In this document: positions 26,926 through 35,312 of the stretch, piece after piece | Layout of the letters: every line of letters begins with the position of its first letter | Numbering within the stretch: the stretch's first letter is position 1 | Assembly: GCF_003351105.1 (NCBI RefSeq) | Contig: NZ_NKRG01000008.1 | Location: forward strand, 1 to 64,000 | Length of the DNA: 64,000 bases | Source: Thermosipho africanus Ob7 | GTDB taxonomy: Bacteria > Thermotogota > Thermotogae > Thermotogales > Fervidobacteriaceae | Direction: 5' to 3' | Translations under genes and position numbers: made by a program | Notes under the pieces: generated by a model | Told to the model about the DNA's origin: nothing | Seen by the model: the letters and a program-made list of their open reading frames with translations, nothing else | Databases searched by the model: none

Positions 26926-26953
26926 ATTTTATCTATATTTTGAGCATTATCAA
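26926..26953 (-). promoter_or_regulatory. Promoter of the small exported-protein gene
   Basis: On the minus strand TTGATA (26948-26953) and TAAAAT (26926-26931) are 16 bases apart, with the start codon about 40 bases downstream. A longer A+T-rich element at 26964-27000 resembles one upstream of the subtilisin gene (28870-28908). Confidence 0.55.
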
Positions 26954-27040
26954 AACCATATCAATAAATTATTGGTAAATAATAAATCAAAATTTATTTT
27001 TTTTGAGCGTAAAGTAGATTTTTTTACTTTTTAGATTAAA

Positions 27041-27075
27041 AAAAAAACGGGACTTCTATTTAGAAGCCCCGTTTT
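27041..27075 (-). terminator. Terminator after the subtilisin-like gene
   Basis: AAAACGGG and CTTCT pair with AGAAG and CCCGTTTT (one A-C mismatch) across a four-base loop. On the minus strand a run of about ten T follows. Confidence 0.88.
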
Positions 27076-27091
27076 ATATAATTTGTATTTT

Positions 27092-28774
27092 TTAATTTTC
27101 TACTTGCATTGTAATATCGATTGGTCCATAGGTTCTACCAGAGCTAAATGTGTAACTTCCTTTGTATCCAAAGTAATCTCCTGTATCTATAACACCGTTG
27201 TTATTGTAGTCTCTCCATGCACATACATATGAATAGTAACCTGGAATTACGGATTTTAATGTGTAATTTCCGTTGCTGACTTTTCCGTATTCACTAACCA
27301 CTTCATAGCTTCCAGTCCAGAAATTGTATCTTAATACGAAAACTTTTGTTTCTACATCACTTGGTTGTGGTTCTGGATTTGGTGGATTTGTACTTCCGCC
27401 ATTGTAGTTAATAGCTGCGTATGCATCTATTAAACCTGCACCGTAGTAGTCATCTTCACCAGTTGGTCCCAAATCTTTTGCAGTATTTTTCAAAGCAGCT
27501 CTAATTTCTTCTGGTTGAGTTTTTCCAGAAGCATACAATAATGCAGCAACGCCAGCTACGTGTGGTGCGGCCATTGATGTACCTTGTAAGAACATATAAG
27601 TATCTCCGTTGCTTGGAGTCCATGCTGTACTTAAAACACCATCTGCATAACCATCGCCATTTTGATCAACACTGGTGTCTCCACCTGGTGCTGCAACATC
27701 AACTTCTGGTCCATAGTTCGAGTAAGGTGCTCTTTGAAGATCGTATCTTACAGCTGCAACAGCAATTGTTTCAGGGTATTTGGCTGGATATGAAACAGGT
27801 CCATTTTCGTTACCTGCTGCACAGACAATTGTAACACCTTTATTATATGCATATTGGATTGCATCTCTTAAAATTTGAGAATTGCCACCGCCACCAAGGC
27901 TCATATTTATTATTTTGGCTCCATGGTCTGCAGCGTATCTTACACCTTGGGCAACTGCGTCAAGCGTTCCAGAACCATCTGCTCCAAGTACTCTTATAGG
28001 CATTATCTTTATACCGTATCCACCCCAATTAACTCCTGCAACACCTTTTCCGTTGTTACTTAATGCGGCAATTGTACCTGTTACGTGTGTTCCATGGCTC
28101 ACGTCTTTTGCAGGATCTGTTGGATCATTATCATTGTCAACAAAGTCGTAACCTTGTACAAAGATACCTTGCAAGTCTGGGTGTGTAAAGCTTACTCCCG
28201 TGTCAACAACTGCAACAACCACGTTTGCACTTTTTATAACATCCCATACTTTTGGCAAATTGATTGCTTCATAATGCCATTGATAGCTGTAGTAAGAATC
28301 ATTTGGAACAGCAAAAGCTCTGTAAATGTAGTTAGGTTCTATGTATTTTACTCCTCCAAGTTTTTTTAAAACATCTAATTTTTTGTCATCTGCTTTGACT
28401 TTGAATATGTAAGCTTTTTTTCCATCAAGGCTGTTAGTTGAATATGCATTTTCGACAGAAATTCCCAATTTTGAAATGTTTTGAATATCTCCTTCGTAGT
28501 AAACAACATATTCGCCTTTTACAAATTCTACATTTTGATTTTCTACACTGTATGGGGCATATGTTCCATCGGGAAGTTTTACTGTACCGTAAACTGTTGT
28601 ATAACTTGTTGCTTTTGAGCTAACAAGTGTAAGATCTGATAAACTTTTTCCTTTAAGAAATTCTAGTGGATTTGTAGGAACAGCTTCATCAGTATTTTTT
28701 GTAACATTTGAATCCATACACCCAAATAAAACAAAAGTAACTACCGCCAATACAATCAATAAAACTTTCTTCAT
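27092..28774 (-). CDS. Subtilisin-like serine protease, lipoprotein (S8 family)
   Basis: This is an exported protease. The signal peptide ends in a lipobox (VLFGCMDS, Cys near 19), so it is probably lipid-anchored outside the cytoplasm. Residues 60-150 look like an inhibitor I9-type propeptide. The catalytic triad is Asp in VVDTGVSFTHPDL, His in SHGTHVTGTIAA and Ser in GTSMAAPHVAGVAALL. After the protease domain come a proline linker (about 455-475) and a C-terminal beta domain with DYNNNGVIDTGDYFG, which looks like a calcium-binding loop. The 560 residues and layout are like fervidolysin-type keratinases. It stands alone next to the envelope locus and could process or degrade surface proteins. 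Confidence 0.93.
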   Translation of the reverse strand: MKKVLLIVLAVVTFVLFGCMDSNVTKNTDEAVPTNPLEFLKGKSLSDLTLVSSKATSYTTVYGTVKLPDGTYAPYSVENQNVEFVKGEYVVYYEGDIQNISKLGISVENAYSTNSLDGKKAYIFKVKADDKKLDVLKKLGGVKYIEPNYIYRAFAVPNDSYYSYQWHYEAINLPKVWDVIKSANVVVAVVDTGVSFTHPDLQGIFVQGYDFVDNDNDPTDPAKDVSHGTHVTGTIAALSNNGKGVAGVNWGGYGIKIMPIRVLGADGSGTLDAVAQGVRYAADHGAKIINMSLGGGGNSQILRDAIQYAYNKGVTIVCAAGNENGPVSYPAKYPETIAVAAVRYDLQRAPYSNYGPEVDVAAPGGDTSVDQNGDGYADGVLSTAWTPSNGDTYMFLQGTSMAAPHVAGVAALLYASGKTQPEEIRAALKNTAKDLGPTGEDDYYGAGLIDAYAAINYNGGSTNPPNPEPQPSDVETKVFVLRYNFWTGSYEVVSEYGKVSNGNYTLKSVIPGYYSYVCAWRDYNNNGVIDTGDYFGYKGSYTFSSGRTYGPIDITMQVEN

Positions 28775-28906
28775 ATCCCTCTATCCCCCCTACTAAAATG
28801 TGGTAAAGTAATTTATAGAGACATGGAGTATTTTATCTATTTTTATATTCATTTTTTAAACCAAAACGACAAATTATTGATAAATTTTTAATCAAAATTT
28901 GATTTT

Positions 28907-29416
28907 TTAAAATTCTATTCCCTTTCTTGCCTTGACACCTTTTTTGTAATAGTGCTTAATTTCTTTCATTTCAGTTACGAGGTCTGCAATTTCTATAAAT
29001 TTTTCTGGAGCATATCTTCCAGTTAAAATAATTTCTACATTTTCATCTCTACTATTCAGTACTTCTAAGACATCTTCAACAGAAAATAGCTTGTAGTAAA
29101 TTGCAACGTTTACTTCATCGAGGATTACCACATCATATTTTTTACTTTTTAAAACTTCTTCAATTCTTTTTAAACCTTTTTTTGCTGCGTCAATATCTTC
29201 TTGAGTTGGTTTGTTAAAGATGAAACAATTTCTTCCAAATTGTTCTATTTCTATGTTCTTTATAAATTCCGGAACTCTTAGCTCGCTATAATCCATTCCT
29301 TTTATAAATTGGCCAATAAACACCTTTTTATCAGCACAGGCTGCCCTAAGTGCAAGTCCAAAAGCCGCAGTTGTTTTTCCTTTGCCGTTACCCGTGTAAA
29401 CATGGATATATCCCAT
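28907..29416 (-). CDS. cobO: Cob(I)alamin adenosyltransferase, CobO/BtuR type
   Basis: This transfers the adenosyl group from ATP to Co(I) corrinoids, for both de novo synthesis and salvage. The P-loop is YTGNGKGKTTAAFGLALRAA near the N-terminus, VVILDEVNVAIYY is the Walker B region, and the C-terminus ends KHYYKKGVKARKGIEF as in this family. The length of 169 residues is normal. It is the last gene of the minus-strand cobalamin operon, two bases after cobD. No strong terminator follows; only a weak A+T palindrome (ATCAAAATTTGAT, 28891-28903) lies past its end. Confidence 0.93.
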   Translation of the reverse strand: MGYIHVYTGNGKGKTTAAFGLALRAACADKKVFIGQFIKGMDYSELRVPEFIKNIEIEQFGRNCFIFNKPTQEDIDAAKKGLKRIEEVLKSKKYDVVILDEVNVAIYYKLFSVEDVLEVLNSRDENVEIILTGRYAPEKFIEIADLVTEMKEIKHYYKKGVKARKGIEF

Positions 29417-29417
29417 T

Positions 29418-30398
29418 TTATCCCCTCCATTTTCTAAGTGTATTAAGTAATTGTTCGTTACTTTTTTTATCTTTAAGACCGATTCTTACAAGGTTTAATC
29501 CAAAATTTCTTGCATCTCTAACATGAATTTTTCTACTGTGGCAAAAATTTAAAAAGTTATCTATATCTGAGACATCTACTAGAAAGTAGTTGGTATCACT
29601 TTTTGTGTAGATAAATTCTTTAAATCTTTCTTTTTGCTCCTTTAAAAATGAAATGGTTATTTCTTTAAAACTATTAACTGTCTCGATGTTTTTTAAAAGG
29701 GTATTTAAAAATGTGTAGCCCATTCCACCGATAGCCCATGACATTCTATATTTTTTAAATATTTCTTTGTATTTTTTTGTTTTCACATATCCGACCCTTA
29801 TTCCGGGGATTCCAAAAAATTTTGTAAAGGTTCTAATTAGTAATACATTGTCAAATTTTTCATAATCTTTTGGATTTTCTACAAAATCTATGAAGGCTTC
29901 ATCTAGAACAATTTCTATATTTTGATTTAATTTAAAAAATTCTTCTAAGTCTTTATAAATCCCTGTTGGATTATTTGGATTTCCAAGTATTAACACTATC
30001 TTTTTAAATTTTTTACTAGCAAGTTTTATTTCGTGCTCAATAACATTTAAGTCAAGGTCCTTATTTACAAAATACCACGGAGTTTTAATTTCTTTTGCTG
30101 AAAATTGTGCAACTTTAAAGTATTCTGAATAATTGGGTCTGGGTATAATAACACAGGCATCGTTTAAAATGTGATATCCTATTATGTGAAATGCTTCGGT
30201 TGCACCAGCAACTATTACACTTTTTCCAAAAATTTTTTGAAATTTATCTTCTATCCATTCGACGTAGGTGTATCTAAAAATATCATCTTTTCTTATAACA
30301 TCCTCAATCCAGTCAATTTTTATTGGATTTACAGATATTGAAAAATCTAAAAAATTTTCGTCTTTAATACCACCGTGAACAAAACTATTGCTATCCAC
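29418..30398 (-). CDS. cobD: Threonine-phosphate decarboxylase, CobD (HisC-like)
   Basis: This PLP enzyme makes (R)-1-amino-2-propanol phosphate, the linker of the nucleotide loop. It begins with the conserved HGG (SNSFVHGG) and DFSISVNP, has NPNNPTG near residue 175, DEAFIDF near 205, and the PLP lysine in RTFTKFFGIPGIRVGY near 230. The length of 326 residues is typical. The start is a GTG at 30396-30398 with AAGGTGG upstream. It lies 52 bases inside cbiB; the conserved HGG so close to the start means the overlap must be real. Confidence 0.9.
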   Translation of the reverse strand: MDSNSFVHGGIKDENFLDFSISVNPIKIDWIEDVIRKDDIFRYTYVEWIEDKFQKIFGKSVIVAGATEAFHIIGYHILNDACVIIPRPNYSEYFKVAQFSAKEIKTPWYFVNKDLDLNVIEHEIKLASKKFKKIVLILGNPNNPTGIYKDLEEFFKLNQNIEIVLDEAFIDFVENPKDYEKFDNVLLIRTFTKFFGIPGIRVGYVKTKKYKEIFKKYRMSWAIGGMGYTFLNTLLKNIETVNSFKEITISFLKEQKERFKEFIYTKSDTNYFLVDVSDIDNFLNFCHSRKIHVRDARNFGLNLVRIGLKDKKSNEQLLNTLRKWRG

Positions 30399-31198
30399 AC
30401 AAACACCACCTTTGTATATAAAGATAGTCCCTTTAAAATATCCTCTTTTTCAACACGTTTTCCTTCAAGTTTATAAACTCCAACTTTTTCAAATCCAAGG
30501 TTTAATGCGCCAGCAAACGCACTCATTGGATACATGGAGTTTATTTTTAGTCTTCTGTATTTTTTTAGATAAGAAAAGGCACCTTTAAAATTAAAAAGGG
30601 CAATTAATAAAGCAGTAATTCTTGCGGGGATAAAGTTTAATACATCATCAAATCTTGCAGGGAATTTTCCAAACCATTCATACCTTTCATTTCTATATCC
30701 AAATAGCGCATCGCAAGTGTTAACTACTCTATATATAAGCGCACCGTATATTCCAAAAATTAAGTAGTAAAATAGAGGACCAACTATACCATCTGATATG
30801 TTTTCAGATAAGCTTTCAAGGGCTGCAGAATAAAGTTTATCTTTGCTTAATTTTGAAACATCCCTACTTACAATGCATGATACGTTTTTTCTAAGTTTTT
30901 CCACGTCATCTTCGTAGCACCTTTTTACATGAGAATATAATGACTTTATAGAAAAAGTGGATGTTAAAAAATAAATTTCAAACCATTTTGAGATTGATAA
31001 TAAAGTTTTATACAAAAAAAGCCAAAACAAAATTTCTAAAATTAATGAAAACATGCCTAAAAGAAAACGTGCATGTTTTGACTTTTCAAAAAACTTTCCA
31101 ATAAATCCCATATATACAACAGGATGAATAAAAGCAGGAAGCTCACCAATAGTTATGTCCATTAGAAGACTAATTAGAAGAATAAACAATTTTCTCAA
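30347..31198 (-). CDS. cbiB: Adenosylcobinamide-phosphate synthase CbiB
   Basis: This membrane protein joins the aminopropanol phosphate made by CobD to adenosylcobyric acid. It starts with the family pattern MDITIGELPAFIHPVVYMG, and carries SRDVSKLSKDKLYSAALESLSENISDG (split here: SRDVSKL near residue 108, ESLSENISDGIVGPLFYY near 128), NTCDALFGYRN near 162 and PARFDDVLNFIPARI near 180. At 283 residues it is slightly short but complete. It overlaps cbiP by 29 bases and cobD by 52, so the operon is very compact. Confidence 0.93.
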   Translation of the reverse strand: MRKLFILLISLLMDITIGELPAFIHPVVYMGFIGKFFEKSKHARFLLGMFSLILEILFWLFLYKTLLSISKWFEIYFLTSTFSIKSLYSHVKRCYEDDVEKLRKNVSCIVSRDVSKLSKDKLYSAALESLSENISDGIVGPLFYYLIFGIYGALIYRVVNTCDALFGYRNERYEWFGKFPARFDDVLNFIPARITALLIALFNFKGAFSYLKKYRRLKINSMYPMSAFAGALNLGFEKVGVYKLEGKRVEKEDILKGLSLYTKVVFVWIAIVLFTVVLKTKIF

Positions 31199-32573
31199 TC
31201 TCCTTCATATTAAGACTAGATGTTATGATTTCAGTAACTCTATCTATTTCATCTTCCAGAGTTCTAATGACTATATCTCTTTTTGAATAACCCCTTTGTA
31301 TTCTTAAAAAGTTTAAGAATTTTTCTAGAAAATCATTGTTGTGGAATATGTTATGAATGTATGTTGCAAAGATATTATCTTTAATGGCACCATCTTTTAT
31401 GACTTTCTTATTAAAATATATTTTTGAAAAAGGTTTTTCAAATGATTTTGTAATTCCATGGTGAATTTCAAAACCTTTTACGGTTGTATTAAATAATTTT
31501 TCCTTTGCAAATACATTTCTTACAGTTTTTTTGTCTATAAAGTAAGTATATGAATTGAGATATCCAAGTCCCTCATATTCTTTTTCTTCTTCTACAAGTT
31601 TTTTGCCAAGCATTTGATAACCACCACATATGCCAAATAAAAATGCACCTTTTGAAAGGGCCTTTTTGATTTGTGTATTTTTTTCTTTTAGCCATAGCAA
31701 ATCGTGGATTGTTGATTTTGTACCAGGAATTATAATTAGGTCAACATCTTCCCTTATATTCTCTACATACCTTGCATTTGTGTTTAAAAAGAGAGGTTCA
31801 AAGTCAAAGGTATTTGATATATGTGGAAGTTTTAGTATATCTACTTTTAGATCACCTTTTCCTTCTTTAAATGGAGTAATATCTTCTTCAAAGAGGTTAT
31901 GATTAAAGTATTCTATAGTCCCAAGAAACTTTATATTAAATCTTTTTCCAAACTTTTCAGGAAAATCCAAAAGAAGCTTTTTGTCTCCTTTGAATTTGTT
32001 GAATATATACCCTTTTACTAATTTTCTTTCTTTTTTATTGAATAAAACCATAGTTCCTGCAATCTGTGCAAAAGCACCGCCCCTGTCAATATCTGCAACC
32101 AATATTACACTTGCGTTAGCCTTTTTTGCAATTGCCATATTTGAAATATCTTTTATATTTATCTCGGCAGCAGATCCCGAACCTTCTACAATGACAAGTT
32201 CATGCTTTTTTTCTAAATTTTTAAGACATTCATATGCGATATTTAAAAGTTCTTCTTTGGATGAATACATGTATTTTTTGTTTTTAATCTTTTCTACTGG
32301 TTTTCCTTTTACAATAAGTTGGGAGCCAGTGATATCAGGTTTTAAAAGTATGGGATTCATAATATAACTTGGTTTTTTGTTGCAGGCAATTGCCTGTATA
32401 TACTGTGCAATTGCCATTTCTCCACCGTCATCGCTTACTATGCTGTTTAGAGAAATATTCTGAGCTTTGAACGGTACTACGTCTATTCCTTTTTTTGCAA
32501 AATATCTGCAAAGAGCTGTTGCAATAGTGGTTTTACCAACATTTGAGGCTGTTCCTTGTATCATTAACACCAT
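31170..32573 (-). CDS. cbiP: Cobyric acid synthase CbiP/CobQ
   Basis: This glutamine-dependent enzyme amidates four corrin side chains. The N-terminal dethiobiotin-synthetase-like ATPase begins MIQGTASNVGKTTIATALCR; the C-terminal glutamine amidotransferase has the nucleophile Cys in FGICGGYQMLG (near residue 330) and the His in FEIHHGIT (near 400). The length of 467 residues is normal for this family. It starts one base after cobS ends. The related a,c-diamide synthase CbiA, needed earlier in the pathway, is not in this window. Confidence 0.93.
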   Translation of the reverse strand: MVLMIQGTASNVGKTTIATALCRYFAKKGIDVVPFKAQNISLNSIVSDDGGEMAIAQYIQAIACNKKPSYIMNPILLKPDITGSQLIVKGKPVEKIKNKKYMYSSKEELLNIAYECLKNLEKKHELVIVEGSGSAAEINIKDISNMAIAKKANASVILVADIDRGGAFAQIAGTMVLFNKKERKLVKGYIFNKFKGDKKLLLDFPEKFGKRFNIKFLGTIEYFNHNLFEEDITPFKEGKGDLKVDILKLPHISNTFDFEPLFLNTNARYVENIREDVDLIIIPGTKSTIHDLLWLKEKNTQIKKALSKGAFLFGICGGYQMLGKKLVEEEKEYEGLGYLNSYTYFIDKKTVRNVFAKEKLFNTTVKGFEIHHGITKSFEKPFSKIYFNKKVIKDGAIKDNIFATYIHNIFHNNDFLEKFLNFLRIQRGYSKRDIVIRTLEDEIDRVTEIITSSLNMKEIEKIVYSSN

Positions 32574-33272
32574 CTATACCACCTCAAGTATGAGTAAAAT
32601 AAGTCCATTTACGAAAAGACAAGTTCCACCAAGAACATCTCCTGTTACACCACCAATTTTGCTAGTAGCGATTTTTGATATTAAATAAGTAGTTATCAAT
32701 GTTACAGTCAATGAAATGATATATTGTTTAAAGAATATAATAAGGAAAAATGTAAAGATTGTTGAAATTAATAAATTCTTTTTTTCAAAAGGAAAAAATA
32801 ATGCACCAAGACCTTCTTTTTTTGCAGGCTTTGAAAATGCCATTAAAAGGACCATAGAATATCTTCCAAATGTTGATGATACAAAGAAGTGAAATGGGTT
32901 TGCATTTAGATAAAGGTTCCAGAAAATTACTACAAACAGCGTTCCAAAGAAAACAGCAAAAGGACCCACATCTCCTTTGCTCATGATTTCTAATCTTTTT
33001 TCTTTGGTTGATTGGTTTAAAAAACCATCAAGTGTGTCTAAAAATCCATCGAAATGGAAAAGATCGAAAAAGTAAAATGCTAAGACAAGAAAAAAGACTT
33101 TAAGTGCCAGGTTATTTGATAAGGCTCCAAAATAATATATGCTACCAACTATGTAACCTACGAGTGGAAAAAAGCTTGGAAGTTTTTTAACCCTTCTATC
33201 AAAGTCATTTACTTTAATATTTAATGGAAGTCTTGAGATAAAGGAAAGTGAAAGAAGAAAATTTTTTATCAT
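32574..33272 (-). CDS. cobS: Cobalamin synthase CobS (adenosylcobinamide-GDP ribazoletransferase)
   Basis: This polytopic membrane enzyme joins adenosylcobinamide-GDP to alpha-ribazole (phosphate), the last step of the pathway. It has the start LLSLSFISRLPLNI, the metal-binding YFFDLFHFDGFLDTLDGF (near residues 70-85), and a series of hydrophobic helices including GGVTGDVLGGTCLF near 205. The length of 232 residues is typical. It overlaps the next upstream gene (33269-33880) by four bases. Confidence 0.93.
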   Translation of the reverse strand: MIKNFLLSLSFISRLPLNIKVNDFDRRVKKLPSFFPLVGYIVGSIYYFGALSNNLALKVFFLVLAFYFFDLFHFDGFLDTLDGFLNQSTKEKRLEIMSKGDVGPFAVFFGTLFVVIFWNLYLNANPFHFFVSSTFGRYSMVLLMAFSKPAKKEGLGALFFPFEKKNLLISTIFTFFLIIFFKQYIISLTVTLITTYLISKIATSKIGGVTGDVLGGTCLFVNGLILLILEVV

Positions 33273-33880
33273 AAATTTTCCCTCCAGAGGTTGTAGGAAT
33301 CTAAAAAGTCGTTTAGATCGAAGACTTCAAAACATATATATTTAAGATTTGGCATTAATTTCATGTATTCTTTTGAAAGCAAAAGTGTTTCTTTGTCTAG
33401 TTTTAGATGATCTTGATCTCCTTTTACCCCCATTAAATGAAATTCTACGGTATTTTCGAAAAATTCTTTTGTTACTTTCATACCTAAGATGTGATGACCT
33501 ATATCAAATACCGTTCTATTGTGTATTAAAATGTCTTTTTTTAGATTTTCCACGGAAATTTTGTCTGATTTTTTCAATAAAGGTTCTATACAATCTATTG
33601 GGTGGGCAACATAGTTTAATATTGGTAAATTACTTTCTTCAAAAAAATTAAATGCATCTTCGACGTTGTTTATACAGTCTGTTGGAAGGTGTACGGTGTA
33701 TTCTAGTCCGTATTTTTTTGAGATTTTATAAAGTTCTGGAAGTTCATTTTTTAGCATATGTCTTGTTTCCATGTCAAATGAAAAAACAAGAAGTTCTACA
33801 AAATCGACTATTTCAGCAACTAATTTAACATTTTCAAGATAACCTCCTGGAATAAGCCAAGAAGTGGCTCCTATTTTCAT
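33269..33880 (-). CDS. cbiR: TIM-barrel (xylose isomerase/AP endonuclease-like) protein, probable CbiR-type cobamide-remodelling hydrolase
   Basis: The 203-residue protein begins MKIGATSWLIPGGYLENVK and has TIM-barrel features of the AP-endonuclease 2 superfamily: TVHLPTDC, HNRTVFDIGHHILG and EFHLMGVKGDQDH supply His, Asp and Glu residues likely to bind metal. It sits between cobS and cobU in a cobalamin assembly operon and overlaps both by four bases. CbiR, described in Akkermansia as an enzyme that opens the nucleotide loop of imported cobamides for remodelling, is of this superfamily and is found with such genes. I infer CbiR from fold type and context; the exact activity is unproven. Confidence 0.7.
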   Translation of the reverse strand: MKIGATSWLIPGGYLENVKLVAEIVDFVELLVFSFDMETRHMLKNELPELYKISKKYGLEYTVHLPTDCINNVEDAFNFFEESNLPILNYVAHPIDCIEPLLKKSDKISVENLKKDILIHNRTVFDIGHHILGMKVTKEFFENTVEFHLMGVKGDQDHLKLDKETLLLSKEYMKLMPNLKYICFEVFDLNDFLDSYNLWRENL

Positions 33881-34374
33881 TTTATTTTCACCCCTATCCC
33901 CGATACCATTAAATAAACATTATCTGAAAGTGAAGCAACTTTTTTGTTGAGCAGTCCCAAGTTGTCTACATATTTTCTTGAAAGTTTATTTTCTGGTATT
34001 ATTCCCCATCCTACTTCGTTTGTGACAATAATTAAGTTGTAATTAACTCTTTTTAGTGAATCAATAAGTTTTTTTGTATAATATTCTATATCTTTTTCAT
34101 AATAATATAGATTTCCAAGATAGGTTGTGAGACAGTCAAGTATTGCAACTTCATATTTTTGATTTAGACTTTCAATGATTTTATAGACCTCTATTGGTTC
34201 TTCAAAAGTGTCAAAACCTATTCTTTCTTGTTTATGTTTTTCTATTCTTTTTTTCATCTCTTCATCAAAAGCAACACCAGTTGCAATAAATGCCTTTTTT
34301 TTAAAGTTTTCTGATAACTTTAAAGCAAAACTACTTTTTCCTGATTTTACACCACCAGTTATAAGGGTTATCAT
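33877..34374 (-). CDS. cobU: Adenosylcobinamide kinase / GTP:AdoCbi-phosphate guanylyltransferase CobU
   Basis: This is a bifunctional kinase and guanylyltransferase that activates (adenosyl)cobinamide for nucleotide-loop assembly. The P-loop is ITGGVKSGKSSFAL at the N-terminus; the guanylylated His lies in RIEKHKQERIGFDTFEEP (near residue 48), and VAILDCLTTYLGN is the Walker B region. Its 165 residues are slightly fewer than in Salmonella CobU. It overlaps cobT and the CbiR-like gene by four bases each. Confidence 0.92.
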   Translation of the reverse strand: MITLITGGVKSGKSSFALKLSENFKKKAFIATGVAFDEEMKKRIEKHKQERIGFDTFEEPIEVYKIIESLNQKYEVAILDCLTTYLGNLYYYEKDIEYYTKKLIDSLKRVNYNLIIVTNEVGWGIIPENKLSRKYVDNLGLLNKKVASLSDNVYLMVSGIGVKIK

Positions 34375-35312
34375 GATATCACCTTTTCATTTTTAAAGTT
34401 AAAGTATTTTATAGCGGCTTCTATTAAATAAACGGATAATGCCGCACCTGTTCCTTCACCAAGCCTCATATCAAGATCTAAGATAGGCCTTACACCTAGG
34501 CTATCCAAAATGACTTTATGCCCTTTTACTTTTGATAAATGTCCGAAAAAGGCGTAATCTAAAACTCTTTCATTTATCTTATACGCTAGGTAAAATCCGG
34601 CGGTTGTTGGAAATCCGTCTATAACCACGGGGACTTTATTTTTAAAAGCTTCTAAGATGAAACCTGCCATTTGACCTATGCAGTATCCACCAACCTTAGA
34701 GAGAACATCAATTGGATCATTTGGATTTGGCCTATTTATTTTCAAAGCTTTCTTTACAATATTTCTTTTCTTTATTACAGAAGAAGGAGGAATAGGTGTT
34801 CCAATATCGGTTATTTTATTCACATCAAAGCCAAATGAGGCAAATATTGCGGTTGCCGTTGTTGTATTTCCAATACCTTTGTCACCTATTACAAGTAAAT
34901 CTGCTCCTTGGCTTATAGCTTTTTTTGCAACTTTCATTCCATATTCAATACATGTAATTGCTTCTTCTCTTGTCATTGCAGGCCCCATTGAAAAATCTTT
35001 TGTGCCATATCCTACTTTCATTTTTATCAATGAAGGATTATCTTCAAAATCATAATCTACGCCACTATCTACTACAAAAAATTTAAGCCCCATATGTCTT
35101 GCAAAGACGTTTATACCTGCACCACCTTTAAAATAATTTAAAACCATTTGATAGGTCACGTTTTTAGGATACGCAGAAACTCCGTTTTGTACTACTCCAT
35201 GATCTGCTGCAAATACATAAACTCTTTTGTCCTTGAACATTGGCAATGGAATTTGCTTTTTTATTTTAAAAAGTTTACTGGCAAGTTCTTCAAGATATCC
35301 TGCCTCGTTCAT
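34371..35312 (-). CDS. cobT: Nicotinate-nucleotide:base phosphoribosyltransferase CobT, copy 1
   Basis: CobT activates the lower-ligand base (for example dimethylbenzimidazole) as alpha-ribotide. Conserved parts are VFAADHGVVQNGVSAYPK (near residue 32), GAGINVFARH, GDKGIGNTTTATAI (near 147), GGYCIGQMAGFILEA and the catalytic Glu in MRLGEGTGAALSV near the C-terminus. At 313 residues it is about 30 shorter than the second copy (52450-53484), mainly at the N-terminus. The two copies are clear paralogues but differ at many positions, so they may prefer different bases. It overlaps the DUF123 gene by four bases. Confidence 0.92.
   Translation of the reverse strand: MNEAGYLEELASKLFKIKKQIPLPMFKDKRVYVFAADHGVVQNGVSAYPKNVTYQMVLNYFKGGAGINVFARHMGLKFFVVDSGVDYDFEDNPSLIKMKVGYGTKDFSMGPAMTREEAITCIEYGMKVAKKAISQGADLLVIGDKGIGNTTTATAIFASFGFDVNKITDIGTPIPPSSVIKKRNIVKKALKINRPNPNDPIDVLSKVGGYCIGQMAGFILEAFKNKVPVVIDGFPTTAGFYLAYKINERVLDYAFFGHLSKVKGHKVILDSLGVRPILDLDMRLGEGTGAALSVYLIEAAIKYFNFKNEKVIS

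Noticed and set aside
27541-28623. Several plus-strand reading frames over the subtilisin gene, and many others opposite annotated genes
   Set aside because: They lie wholly inside well-supported genes, have no ribosome-binding sites and show biased composition typical of antisense shadows.
28891-28903. The palindrome ATCAAAATTTGAT as a terminator of the cobalamin operon
   Set aside because: The stem is only A/T-rich with two G-C pairs and has no loop, so it is too weak to call as a terminator.
30347-30398. The 52-base overlap of cbiB and cobD as a sign of a frameshift
   Set aside because: Both proteins are complete at the overlapping ends: the conserved HGG of CobD begins inside the overlap and cbiB has a normal length. 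It is a true overlap in a compact operon.
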